From a bacterium (GTDB lineage: Bacteria; Cyanobacteriota; Vampirovibrionia; Gastranaerophilales; Gastranaerophilaceae): a stretch of 7,842 nucleotides of DNA. Below the pieces are notes generated by a model that saw nothing but the letters and a program-made list of their open reading frames with translations, did no database searches and had not been told where the DNA came from. This document shows, piece by piece, positions 1 to 5,324 of the stretch; the first letter of the stretch is position 1, and every line of letters begins with the position of its first letter. The position numbers and the translations under genes are program-made. The stretch is from NCBI GenBank assembly GCA_017444705.1, contig JAFSWA010000059.1, positions 1 to 7,842 on the forward strand, read 5' to 3'.

Positions 1-60
1 AAGATAAAAATTGTTTTTATATTTTTCTTCAAATTTGTTATAAAAATCCTGATAATTCAT
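1..60 (-). CDS. 5' end of a divergent gene of unknown function (partial)
   Basis: The minus strand is open from an ATG at 60-58 to the window edge, giving 20 codons (it begins M-N-Y-Q-D-F-Y-N-K-F). Only the start of the protein is visible and I do not recognise it. What is visible is rich in charged and aromatic residues and looks soluble, with no signal peptide or membrane segment. The main support is the strong promoter placed exactly for this start: a -10 box ends 6 bases before the ATG, which would make the mRNA leaderless, and there is no Shine-Dalgarno sequence. The gene is divergent from the YitT-family gene at 131. The short length means a chance ORF cannot be excluded. Confidence 0.5.
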   Translation of the reverse strand, partial: MNYQDFYNKFEEKYKNNFYL

Positions 61-66
61 AATAGC

Positions 67-95
67 AGTATAACAAATTAGAATTAGCAGTGCAA
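67..95 (-). promoter_or_regulatory. Sigma-70-type promoter for the left-edge gene, leaderless geometry
   Basis: Read on the minus strand, a -35 box TTGCAC (95-90) is separated by exactly 17 bases from a -10 box TATACT (72-67). Six bases (66-61) then lead to the ATG at 60-58. With the usual 6-7 base distance from the -10 box to the start site, transcription would begin at or next to the A of the start codon. Box quality and spacing are seen directly; the leaderless start is inferred. Confidence 0.6.
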
Positions 96-130
96 ATCAG
101 CAAAAATTACCGTTTGTAATTCTTTAAAAA

Positions 131-1009
131 ATGTATTATTATAAAGTTATGAAAGCATTTTTTAAAAGTTTACCGCTATTGACACTGGGGGCAATAATCG
201 CCGCAGTCAGTATTGAGATATTTTTGGCACCAAACCAAATTATTGACGGCGGAATTGTCGGTGTTTCAATAATGCTTAGTTACATTTCAGGAAAACTTGA
301 ACATATACCGTTTATTCAAATAGGTATTTTTACATTTGTTTTGAACCTGCCGTTTTTATTTTTGGCATTTAAAAAACTCGGTTTAAGGTTTGTTTGTTCA
401 ACTCTTTATGCAATTACGGTTATGTCAGCAGTTTTGCTATTCCACATGAACCCGATTACAAAAGAGCCTCTATTGGCTACTGTGTTTGGAGGTTCAATTT
501 TAGGACTTGGAGTCGGACTTGTTTTAAGAGCAGGCGGCTCGCTTGACGGAACAGAAATTTTATCTATAACCATTTCAAAAAAACTCGGTTTCTCTGTCGG
601 GCAAATAATAATGTTTTTCAACATTTTTATTTTCACCGCAGCAGGATTTGTGTTTCATTCCGCAGAAAAGGCAATGCTTTCAATTTTAACTTACTTTTTG
701 GCATCAAAAGTTATTGATATGGTCTTGGAAGGCTTTGACGATTCAAAATCCGTTCAAATTATTACCGATTATGCCTTTGAAATCGGCAACAGCATTATTA
801 AGAATATGGATACAAGCGTTACATATATAGATGCAATGGGCGGTTATTCCCAAACACCAAAGAAAATTATATTCTGCGTTGTTGCAAGATTAGAAATCAA
901 TAACTTAAAATCATTGGTAAAAGAAATAGACCCGAATGCATTTATTTCTATCGAAAATGTCCACGAAGTTGAAGGCAGACGTTTCAAAAAAACATCAAAG
1001 ACTTTTTAA
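131..1009 (+). CDS. YitT family membrane protein (DUF161 + DUF2179)
   Basis: This 292-residue protein has the YitT-family layout: an N-terminal membrane domain of about five hydrophobic segments (roughly residues 13-33, 62-82, 88-106, 115-135, 157-197), then a soluble C-terminal DUF2179 domain (about 220-286). Family-like motifs are the P-N-Q-I-I-D-G-G-I-V-G stretch after the first segment (34-44), the R-A-G-G-S-L-D-G-T-E loop (133-142), and in the C-terminal domain K-I-I-F-C-V-V-A-R (245-253) and E-I-D-P-N-A-F (265-271). Length matches the family (about 280-300). The molecular function is not well established; a membrane transport role is usually presumed. The start is uncertain: neither this ATG nor the in-frame one at 149 has a convincing Shine-Dalgarno sequence, and family members usually begin near the second, which would give 286 residues. 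It appears to be a single-gene unit. No clear forward terminator follows it. Confidence 0.88.
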   Translation: MYYYKVMKAFFKSLPLLTLGAIIAAVSIEIFLAPNQIIDGGIVGVSIMLSYISGKLEHIPFIQIGIFTFVLNLPFLFLAFKKLGLRFVCSTLYAITVMSAVLLFHMNPITKEPLLATVFGGSILGLGVGLVLRAGGSLDGTEILSITISKKLGFSVGQIIMFFNIFIFTAAGFVFHSAEKAMLSILTYFLASKVIDMVLEGFDDSKSVQIITDYAFEIGNSIIKNMDTSVTYIDAMGGYSQTPKKIIFCVVARLEINNLKSLVKEIDPNAFISIENVHEVEGRRFKKTSKTF

Positions 1010-1044
1010 TATTATAAATGGCACACCTTAATAACAAGACGTTA

Positions 1045-1136
1045 AAGGCATTTTATGCCAAAAACTATCAATTGAAAAAACATCATCCCCTGAAAGGGGT
1101 GAGAAATATAACAAAACTATGAAGGCATTTTATGCC
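1045..1136. repeat. Two copies of a 15-bp palindromic motif flanking a small GC hairpin
   Basis: The 15-mer AAGGCATTTTATGCC occurs at 1045-1059 and again at 1122-1136, 77 bases apart in the same orientation. Each copy holds a 5-bp hairpin, GGCAT/ATGCC, with a TTT loop. Between them lies a second hairpin, CCCC (1087-1090) and GGGG (1096-1099) around TGAAA. The spacer follows the YitT-family gene. The hairpins could stabilise or loosely terminate that mRNA, but none is followed by a good T run on the plus strand. They may instead be copies of a small intergenic repeat of this genome. Confidence 0.5.
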
Positions 1137-1137
1137 C

Positions 1138-1173
1138 AAAAAAAAGCTCAAGAACACTAATTCTTGAGGCTTT
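1138..1173 (-). terminator. Rho-independent terminator of the 57-residue gene
   Basis: Read on the minus strand, a stem of GAG-rich arms (1173-1161 with 1154-1143, about 12 pairs and one bulged base at 1169) closes a 6-base loop (1160-1155). It runs into eight consecutive T residues (complement of A 1145-1138). It starts 33 bases after the stop codon of the minus-strand gene that ends at 1207. On the plus strand the hairpin is followed only by three T and then A, so it works best in the minus direction. Confidence 0.75.
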
Positions 1174-1206
1174 AAAAATACTCCATAAACTCCATATACT
1201 TTATAA

Positions 1207-1380
1207 TTACCGTTTAATACGGAAATTCATTGACGCTTTATAAGAACATGCAACCATTTGCATTTGATTCCAAAATTCATCAGGAGAGAGTTTGCTTGTA
1301 GCATCGAGATTAACAGTTACTTTATCGAAGTACATTTCTGTTAATTTTTCATCTATTGCATCTCTTTGAGCTAATGCCAT
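1207..1380 (-). CDS. Small protein of unknown function, 57 residues
   Basis: I do not recognise this protein. It starts M-A-L-A-Q-R-D-A-I-D-E-K and is mostly charged and polar, with an acidic first half, a central aromatic patch (F-W around residues 37-38, after S-P-D-E) and a basic end (R-I-K-R). It has one Cys and no signal peptide or membrane helix, so it is probably cytoplasmic. An upstream ATG at 1443 would extend the frame by 21 residues, but the start at 1380 is preferred because AAGAGG (1394-1389) lies 8 bases before it and the extension has no such site. A dedicated ribosome binding site, a strong terminator on the same strand and coherent codon use support a real gene. It lies between two plus-strand transporter-type genes and is transcribed against both. 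Confidence 0.68.
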   Translation of the reverse strand: MALAQRDAIDEKLTEMYFDKVTVNLDATSKLSPDEFWNQMQMVACSYKASMNFRIKR

Positions 1381-1388
1381 TTTCGAAA

Positions 1389-1435
1389 CCTCTTTGTTAT
1401 ATCTTACATATATATAAAGTATATTTCGAGGGCAA
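1389..1435 (-). promoter_or_regulatory. Ribosome binding site and weak candidate promoter of the 57-residue gene
   Basis: The Shine-Dalgarno sequence AAGAGG (1394-1389) sits 8 bases before the ATG at 1380 and decides that start. Further upstream, TTGCCC (1435-1430) and TATATG (1412-1407) have a 17-base gap and could be the -35 and -10 boxes. Their match is modest and the region is AT-rich, so the promoter part is tentative. Confidence 0.4.
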
Positions 1436-1548
1436 GATTTCAAATTTTTTAAAAATGTTTACAATTCTTAACAATTGCTTTTATTTTGATTACTACTGTA
1501 TTTTAAGGGAATTTCATATTTTTTATTTTTATGATAAACTTTAATATA

Positions 1549-1556
1549 AAGGAAGG
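1549..1556 (+). promoter_or_regulatory. Ribosome binding site of the AGCS symporter gene
   Basis: The purine-rich AAGGAAGG lies 11 bases before the ATG at 1568, a slightly long gap. An out-of-frame ATG at 1558 is only one base after the site. The 1444-1548 stretch upstream is very AT-rich. It has possible -10 boxes (TATGAT at 1530, TAATAT at 1542) but no convincing -35 partner, and I see no riboswitch-like conserved core in it. Confidence 0.55.
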
Positions 1557-1567
1557 AATGATTACAG

Positions 1568-3067
1568 ATGAGATTTTTATTGGCGGTATTTTGTTTACTA
1601 ATTTCTACAAATTCCGTATATGCATTTGATATTGGGGAATCTGTTGATAAATATCTTGCACCTGTATCAGATGCTTTTTCAAAAGTTGTTTTTTATCCGA
1701 TAAAGGCTTTTGGGACAGAAATTCCTGTTTCGATATTATGGATATTAATTGGCGGAATAGTAATGACAATACTTTTAAAGGGTATTGCCGTTTGGGGATT
1801 CGGGCATGCCGCAAAGCTTTTATGCACAAATCCTAACGGTTCTAAAAATACGGGAAGCGGTGAAGTTTCATCCTTGCAGGCATTAGCTACCGCATTATCG
1901 GGAACAATAGGAATCGGAAGTATTGCGGGAGTTGCAATTGCAATTTCGATAGGCGGACCGGGAGCGGCATTTTGGATGTTTGTCGGGGCTTTTTTAGGAA
2001 TGTCATTAAAATTTGTGGAAGCTTCGTTAGCGATAAAATTCAGAAGATTTAACAAGGATGGTTCTGTATCAGGCGGTCCGATGTATTATATTTCTCACGG
2101 CTTAACAAGAAAAAATCTCAGATGGTTAGGTCAACCTTTGGCAATAATATTTGCCGCACTTCTTATTCCCGGTGCATTAGGAGGCGGTAATATGTTACAG
2201 GTTAATCAGGCGACAAAACAGATGATTAATATTACGGGCGGAGATAACAGCATATTTTCTCATTATCCGTGGTTATTCGGACTTATTATCGCAATAATTG
2301 TCGGGTTTGTTATTGTAGGCGGAATAAAAAGCATAGCAAACGTAACTTCAAAGATTGTACCGTTTATGTGCTTTTTATACGTAGGATTAGCACTGTTTAT
2401 TATAATATTGAATTTTTCACAGATACCGCATGCAATATGGCTCGTAATAAAACAAGCTTTTGTTCCTGATGCTGTATATGGCGGTGTTGCGGGGACAATA
2501 ATAATCGGTTTAAGGCGTTCTGTTCAGTCAAACGAAGCTGGAACCGGTTCCGCACCGATTGCTTATGCAACCGTTAAGACAAAAGAGCCTGTTTCACAAG
2601 GGTTTATATCTCTTATGGAACCTTTTTTAACTGCGTGTTTATGTTCTTTATCAGCTGCGGCAATAATTTTAACAGGGGCATATAAAAATTATCAAACAGG
2701 TATTTCGGGAGTTGAATTAACTTCTGATGCTTTTCAGAAAGTATTTTCATGGTCACCTTATGTTTTGGCTGCGGTAATTATACTGTTTGCATTGTCAACA
2801 ATAATTTCATGGGCATATTACGGGCAAAAAGGCTGGACATATTTGTTTGGAGAAAACAAAAAAGGAATAATTGCATATCAGCTGATTTTCTGTGTAATTA
2901 TTGTTATCGGGTCAATGATGAACTTGAAAAGTATTGTAGATTTTACGGATGCCGGACTTTTAGCTATGGCTGTACCTAACATTATTGCCATGTATATATT
3001 ATTCTCCGATTTGAAACATGATATAAGAAGATACTGTGCAAAGCATAATTTCGGCAAATTTTATTAA
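1568..3067 (+). CDS. Alanine/glycine:cation symporter (AGCS family)
   Basis: This 499-residue inner-membrane transporter belongs to the AGCS (alanine or glycine:cation symporter) family of the APC superfamily, which takes up alanine, glycine or related small amino acids with sodium. Family marks seen are A-L-S-G-T-I-G-I-G-S-I-A-G-V-A (109-123), G-G-P-G-A-A-F-W-M (129-137), K-F-V-E-A (148-152), G-G-P-M-Y-Y-I (169-175) and S-N-E-A-G-T-G-S-A-P-I-A (321-332). About ten to eleven hydrophobic segments follow an N-terminal stretch that looks like a cleavable signal peptide (hydrophobic 3-13, then S-V-Y-A at 16-19). As I recall it, the first family motif usually reads G-x-G-N-I-A-G-V-A; here the Asn is Ser (118), which may affect substrate or ion binding. 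The exact substrate cannot be read from sequence. It appears to be transcribed alone; rpsO 110 bases downstream has its own promoter. Confidence 0.93.
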   Translation: MRFLLAVFCLLISTNSVYAFDIGESVDKYLAPVSDAFSKVVFYPIKAFGTEIPVSILWILIGGIVMTILLKGIAVWGFGHAAKLLCTNPNGSKNTGSGEVSSLQALATALSGTIGIGSIAGVAIAISIGGPGAAFWMFVGAFLGMSLKFVEASLAIKFRRFNKDGSVSGGPMYYISHGLTRKNLRWLGQPLAIIFAALLIPGALGGGNMLQVNQATKQMINITGGDNSIFSHYPWLFGLIIAIIVGFVIVGGIKSIANVTSKIVPFMCFLYVGLALFIIILNFSQIPHAIWLVIKQAFVPDAVYGGVAGTIIIGLRRSVQSNEAGTGSAPIAYATVKTKEPVSQGFISLMEPFLTACLCSLSAAAIILTGAYKNYQTGISGVELTSDAFQKVFSWSPYVLAAVIILFALSTIISWAYYGQKGWTYLFGENKKGIIAYQLIFCVIIVIGSMMNLKSIVDFTDAGLLAMAVPNIIAMYILFSDLKHDIRRYCAKHNFGKFY

Positions 3068-3106
3068 TTGTAAAAGCTTTATTGTTGTACCACTTGATTT
3101 TAAATC

Positions 3107-3135
3107 TTGATTTGTTATGATTTTCTTACTATAAA
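3107..3135 (+). promoter_or_regulatory. Candidate rpsO promoter and short leader
   Basis: TTGATT (3107-3112) and TATAAA (3130-3135) are spaced by 17 bases. A second pair just upstream, TTGATT (3094-3099) and TATGAT (3116-3121), has a 16-base gap and could be an alternative. A transcript from the upstream pair would include a small hairpin, CTTAC (3137-3141) with GTAAG (3152-3156), before the ribosome binding site GAAGGG (3165-3170). S15 is known to repress its own mRNA through leader structures in several bacteria, but nothing here is specific enough to claim that. Confidence 0.5.
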
Positions 3136-3177
3136 ACTTACACCACCGAAAGTAAGAGTTATAAGAAGGGAAAAAAT

Positions 3178-3447
3178 ATGTCAATCAATTTAAAAAACAA
3201 AAGTGAAATCATCAAAAAATTTGGTAAAGATGCAAAAGATTCAGGTTCGGCAGAAGTTCAAGTTGCTTTACTGACTGAAAAAATTACCGAATTAACTGAA
3301 CACTTAAAATCTAATCCGAAAGATTTCCAAGGCAGAAGAGGACTTCTTCAAATGGTAGGTAAAAGAAAGAGATTTTTAAGCTACATTAAAGACAGAAACC
3401 TTGAAGAATACAGAGCTTTGGTTAAGAAATTAAAAATCAGAGGATAA
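3178..3447 (+). CDS. rpsO: 30S ribosomal protein S15
   Basis: This is an 89-residue protein, exactly the usual S15 length after counting Met. S15 is a primary binder of the 16S rRNA central domain, organises the platform of the small subunit, and contributes to a bridge with the 50S subunit. Typical features are the D-S-G-S-A-E-V-Q-V-A-L-L-T-E-K-I segment (about 21-36), the H-L-K-x-N-P-K-D-F-Q-G-R-R-G-L (42-56) helix-loop that contacts rRNA, the basic G-K-R-K-R-F-L-S-Y-I (61-70), and the closing L-K-I-R-G. The start is fixed by GAAGGG 7 bases upstream. It has its own promoter and a strong terminator, so it is monocistronic here; pnp, its common neighbour in many bacteria, does not follow. Confidence 0.98.
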   Translation: MSINLKNKSEIIKKFGKDAKDSGSAEVQVALLTEKITELTEHLKSNPKDFQGRRGLLQMVGKRKRFLSYIKDRNLEEYRALVKKLKIRG

Positions 3448-3462
3448 TTTAAGGACAAATTT

Positions 3463-3496
3463 AAAAATGAATCGGTAAAAACCGATTCATTTTTTT
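3463..3496 (+). terminator. Rho-independent terminator after rpsO
   Basis: The core arms TGAATCGGT (3468-3476) and ACCGATTCA (3481-3489) pair perfectly around an AAAA loop, and A/T pairs extend the stem to 14 bp. Seven T follow (3490-3496). The stem lies 16 bases after the rpsO stop. The run of A on the left side means it could also work on the opposite strand. Confidence 0.92.
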
Positions 3497-3527
3497 ATGT
3501 ATAGATATTTCCCAAAAAGTGAAAATA

Positions 3528-3549
3528 TGCTATAATTAACAAAAAGGAG
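3528..3549 (+). promoter_or_regulatory. Extended -10 promoter and ribosome binding site of the flavoprotein gene
   Basis: TGC followed by a perfect TATAAT (3531-3536) forms an extended -10 element. The -35 region at the right distance (TTTCCC, 3508-3513) is poor, which extended -10 promoters tolerate. The Shine-Dalgarno AAGGAG (3544-3549) lies 8 bases before the ATG at 3558. The predicted transcript start, near 3543, leaves a leader of only about 15 bases. Confidence 0.6.
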
Positions 3550-3557
3550 CATTATTT

Positions 3558-4223
3558 ATGGGAACAGTTATAGTATTAAACGGGAGTCCGAGGAAGAATA
3601 AAAACACGGCAAAGATGTTAAAAGAAGCCGCAAAAGGGGCAAAAGAGGCGGGTGCCGAGGTTGAATATTTTGATTTGGTTGACTATAACTATAAAGGCTG
3701 CATAAGTTGCTTTGCATGTAAAAGAAAAGGAAATACCACAAACGGACTTTGTGCATATAAAGATGAATTAACTCCTATTTTGGAAAAAGTTCGTAATGCC
3801 GATGCTGTTATCATAGGCAGCCCGATATATTATTCTTACCAAACAGGTATGTTCAGAAATTTGATTGAAAGAATGTTATTTGCTGCAAGTTCATACATGA
3901 AAGATGAAACAACCGGTTTAACAAAACGATTGTTGGACAAAATCATTAATATAGGAATTATTTACACAATGAATGTGACAAAAGAGGGTGCCGAGTTTTT
4001 CGAGTATCCTGAGATATTAAATCCTACACAAAAATACTTAAGCTACATTTATGGAAGTGCTAAAACACTTTGTGCATATGACACCTATCAATTTGATGAC
4101 TATTCAAAATTTGATTGCGACATGTTTGATGAAGTCCATAAAGCTGAGATTAGAGATACTCAGTTTCCTATTGATTTAGAGAAAGCTTATGAATTCGGCA
4201 AAAAATTAGCAATGGGGAAATAG
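3558..4223 (+). CDS. Flavodoxin-family FMN-dependent oxidoreductase with four-Cys cluster
   Basis: This 221-residue protein has the flavodoxin-like fold of the NADPH-dependent FMN reductase / iron-sulfur flavoprotein group. The first strand leads into the FMN phosphate loop G-S-P-R-K-N-K-N-T (9-17); A-D-A-V-I-I-G-S-P-I-Y-Y (81-92) is the second flavin-contact strand and loop; and T-G-M-F-R-N-L-I-E-R (96-105) is the following helix. Cys 48, 51, 54 and 65 give C-x2-C-x2-C-x10-C, similar to but wider at the last gap than the compact motif that binds a 4Fe-4S cluster in archaeal iron-sulfur flavoproteins. A cluster is therefore possible, not shown. It would be a cytoplasmic redox enzyme of unknown substrate (quinones, nitro compounds or a partner protein are options). 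It has its own promoter and is convergent with the sigma-factor gene, 8 bases stop to stop. Confidence 0.88.
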   Translation: MGTVIVLNGSPRKNKNTAKMLKEAAKGAKEAGAEVEYFDLVDYNYKGCISCFACKRKGNTTNGLCAYKDELTPILEKVRNADAVIIGSPIYYSYQTGMFRNLIERMLFAASSYMKDETTGLTKRLLDKIINIGIIYTMNVTKEGAEFFEYPEILNPTQKYLSYIYGSAKTLCAYDTYQFDDYSKFDCDMFDEVHKAEIRDTQFPIDLEKAYEFGKKLAMGK

Positions 4224-4231
4224 CGGAAATT

Positions 4232-5179
4232 CTAACTATTGCCGCCGATAGTTTCCTTTTTTAATTCTGAGAGAAGTTTTGCATTTTTTGTTTTTATTTT
4301 CATTATCGCATTTTTTATCTTGTTTTGAACTGCCTGATAAGAAATTTTATACATTTGTGCAATTTCAGTTAAAGTCAACTGAGGATTATCAAACAACCCA
4401 AAATAATAAATCATTTGTTGTTTTGTTGTTTCACTTAAACAGCTTAATAATTTTTTGGACAAATCTTCCATATTCTTTTTATTTGCTTGTTCGGCAGGAT
4501 TTTTAGTATTAGAAGGTATTGTATCAATTAATTCTTTCTTTTTACCTTTTTCATCAATAATTGTATCATTCAAAGAAACTGTACCGTTTGCTAATTGCAT
4601 AAGATATTTGATTGTTTTGACGGTAAATTTTGTTTTAGCACTAATTTCAGACAAAGTCGGCGTACGACCCAATTTTTCTCTCAGGGACATTATTTCAGCA
4701 TTTAATTTACCCAAATAAGCATTTGTGTGCTGCGGTAATTTTATAATACTGTATTTTGAATATTCTGCTTTTTTCATATATTCATCTATCCAAAAAACTG
4801 CATGAGTTGAAAAAGCATATTTACTGTTATAATCCATAGTTGCCCTGTAAAGACCCAAATTACCCTCTTGAATTAAATCAATAATTGGTACATTTGAGTA
4901 ACCTGCTCTTTTTCTTGCCCTATTCACAACTAATCTCAGATTTGCATTAATTAAAGCCGTACGAGCTTCTTGTATCTCCTGAGGATTTCCGTGCAATTTT
5001 TTTGCAAGCTCTATTTCCCGTTGTCTGCTTATACGTTTATATTTTTTTATATCCTCTAAATACAAATTCAAAGTATTATCAACTTCTTCTTCCGTATCGG
5101 AGCCAAAAGATACTTTATTTTGAGGTTTCTCTCTTTTATCTGTATAAAAATTTCTGTTGCTTAACGGTAATATTTTCAT
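4232..5179 (-). CDS. RNA polymerase sigma factor, sigma-70 family, divergent in promoter-reading regions
   Basis: This 315-residue protein would bind core RNA polymerase and direct it to a promoter class. In order: a leader (1-20) ending in N-K-V-S-F-G-S (21-27); region 1.2 (about 33-64, N-L-Y-L-E-D-I-K-K-Y...E-L-A-K-K-L-H); region 2 (about 73-150) with N-A-N-L-R-L-V-V (78-85) and D-L-I-Q-E-G-N-L-G-L (101-110), the core-binding part, well conserved; region 3 (about 150-225); and region 4 (about 240-296) with a helix-turn-helix (T-L-T-E-I-A...Q-A-V-Q-N-K-I). Parts that read promoters differ from primary sigma factors: F-S-T-H-A-V-F-W-I-D-E-Y-M (123-135) replaces the usual F-S-T-Y-A-x-W-W-I-R-Q-A-I, and the recognition helix lacks the usual R-E-R-(I/V)-R-Q-I-E. 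It is too short for a primary factor and lacks a long region 1.1, so it is probably an alternative (group 2 or 3) factor with changed specificity. There is no Shine-Dalgarno sequence. No anti-sigma gene is adjacent. Confidence 0.9.
   Translation of the reverse strand: MKILPLSNRNFYTDKREKPQNKVSFGSDTEEEVDNTLNLYLEDIKKYKRISRQREIELAKKLHGNPQEIQEARTALINANLRLVVNRARKRAGYSNVPIIDLIQEGNLGLYRATMDYNSKYAFSTHAVFWIDEYMKKAEYSKYSIIKLPQHTNAYLGKLNAEIMSLREKLGRTPTLSEISAKTKFTVKTIKYLMQLANGTVSLNDTIIDEKGKKKELIDTIPSNTKNPAEQANKKNMEDLSKKLLSCLSETTKQQMIYYFGLFDNPQLTLTEIAQMYKISYQAVQNKIKNAIMKIKTKNAKLLSELKKETIGGNS
4234..4262 (+). terminator. Possible terminator of the flavoprotein gene, inside the sigma-factor 3' end
   Basis: AACTAT (4234-4239) and ATAGTT (4248-4253) form a 6-bp stem with an 8-base loop, and six T at 4257-4262 follow after TCC. 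A GGA upstream (4225-4227) could pair with TCC only across an internal bulge, so the stem is modest. The structure overlaps the last codons of the convergent sigma gene. Confidence 0.4.
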
Positions 5180-5186
5180 AATTCAT

Positions 5187-5217
5187 ATTATACAAAAATT
5201 ATAAAAAATTTTTTCAA
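5187..5217 (-). promoter_or_regulatory. Promoter of the sigma-factor gene, near-leaderless geometry
   Basis: On the minus strand a perfect TATAAT (5192-5187) lies only 7 bases before the ATG at 5179, so transcription should start at or beside the start codon. TTGAAA (5217-5212) is the best -35 candidate, although its 19-base gap is long. A second TATAAT (5203-5198) would give a leader of about 12 bases, still without a Shine-Dalgarno sequence. Confidence 0.5.
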
Positions 5218-5271
5218 CACTTATCTTTATTTTTTTAATAATTTTTTACAAAATTTCACATTTAAGACTAA

Positions 5272-5319
5272 TTGCTTTTTTAAAAATACGTAGTAGAATT
5301 ATATAAAAGATAAAAGGAG
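5272..5319 (+). promoter_or_regulatory. Candidate promoter and ribosome binding site of the SIMPL-domain gene
   Basis: TTGCTT (5272-5277) and TAGAAT (5294-5299) are 16 bases apart. The Shine-Dalgarno AAGGAG (5314-5319) lies 5 bases before the ATG at 5325 and fixes that start. The 145-base spacer between the divergent sigma and SIMPL genes holds promoters for both. I see no clear shared operator. Confidence 0.45.
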
Positions 5320-5324
5320 TAATT

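Noticed and set aside
1045..1136. CRISPR-like array
   Set aside because: Only two copies of a 15-bp palindrome are present, with no series of regular spacers and no cas gene in the window.
1207..1443. Longer 78-codon version of the small minus-strand gene starting at 1443
   Set aside because: No ribosome binding site near 1443; AAGAGG at 1394-1389 points to the internal ATG at 1380, and the extension overlaps the candidate promoter.
1444..1567. Riboswitch upstream of the amino-acid symporter (for example glycine-type)
   Set aside because: The stretch is very AT-rich with no GC-rich paired core or conserved motif that I could match to a known class.
1558..1629. Possible upstream peptide (ATG at 1558, 23 codons) overlapping the symporter start
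   Set aside because: The Shine-Dalgarno sequence ends one base before this ATG, too close for use, and the peptide has no notable features.
1693..2055. Open frame of 120 codons on the minus strand
   Set aside because: It lies wholly inside the AGCS symporter gene, which has clear family motifs in this stretch; it is an antisense shadow.
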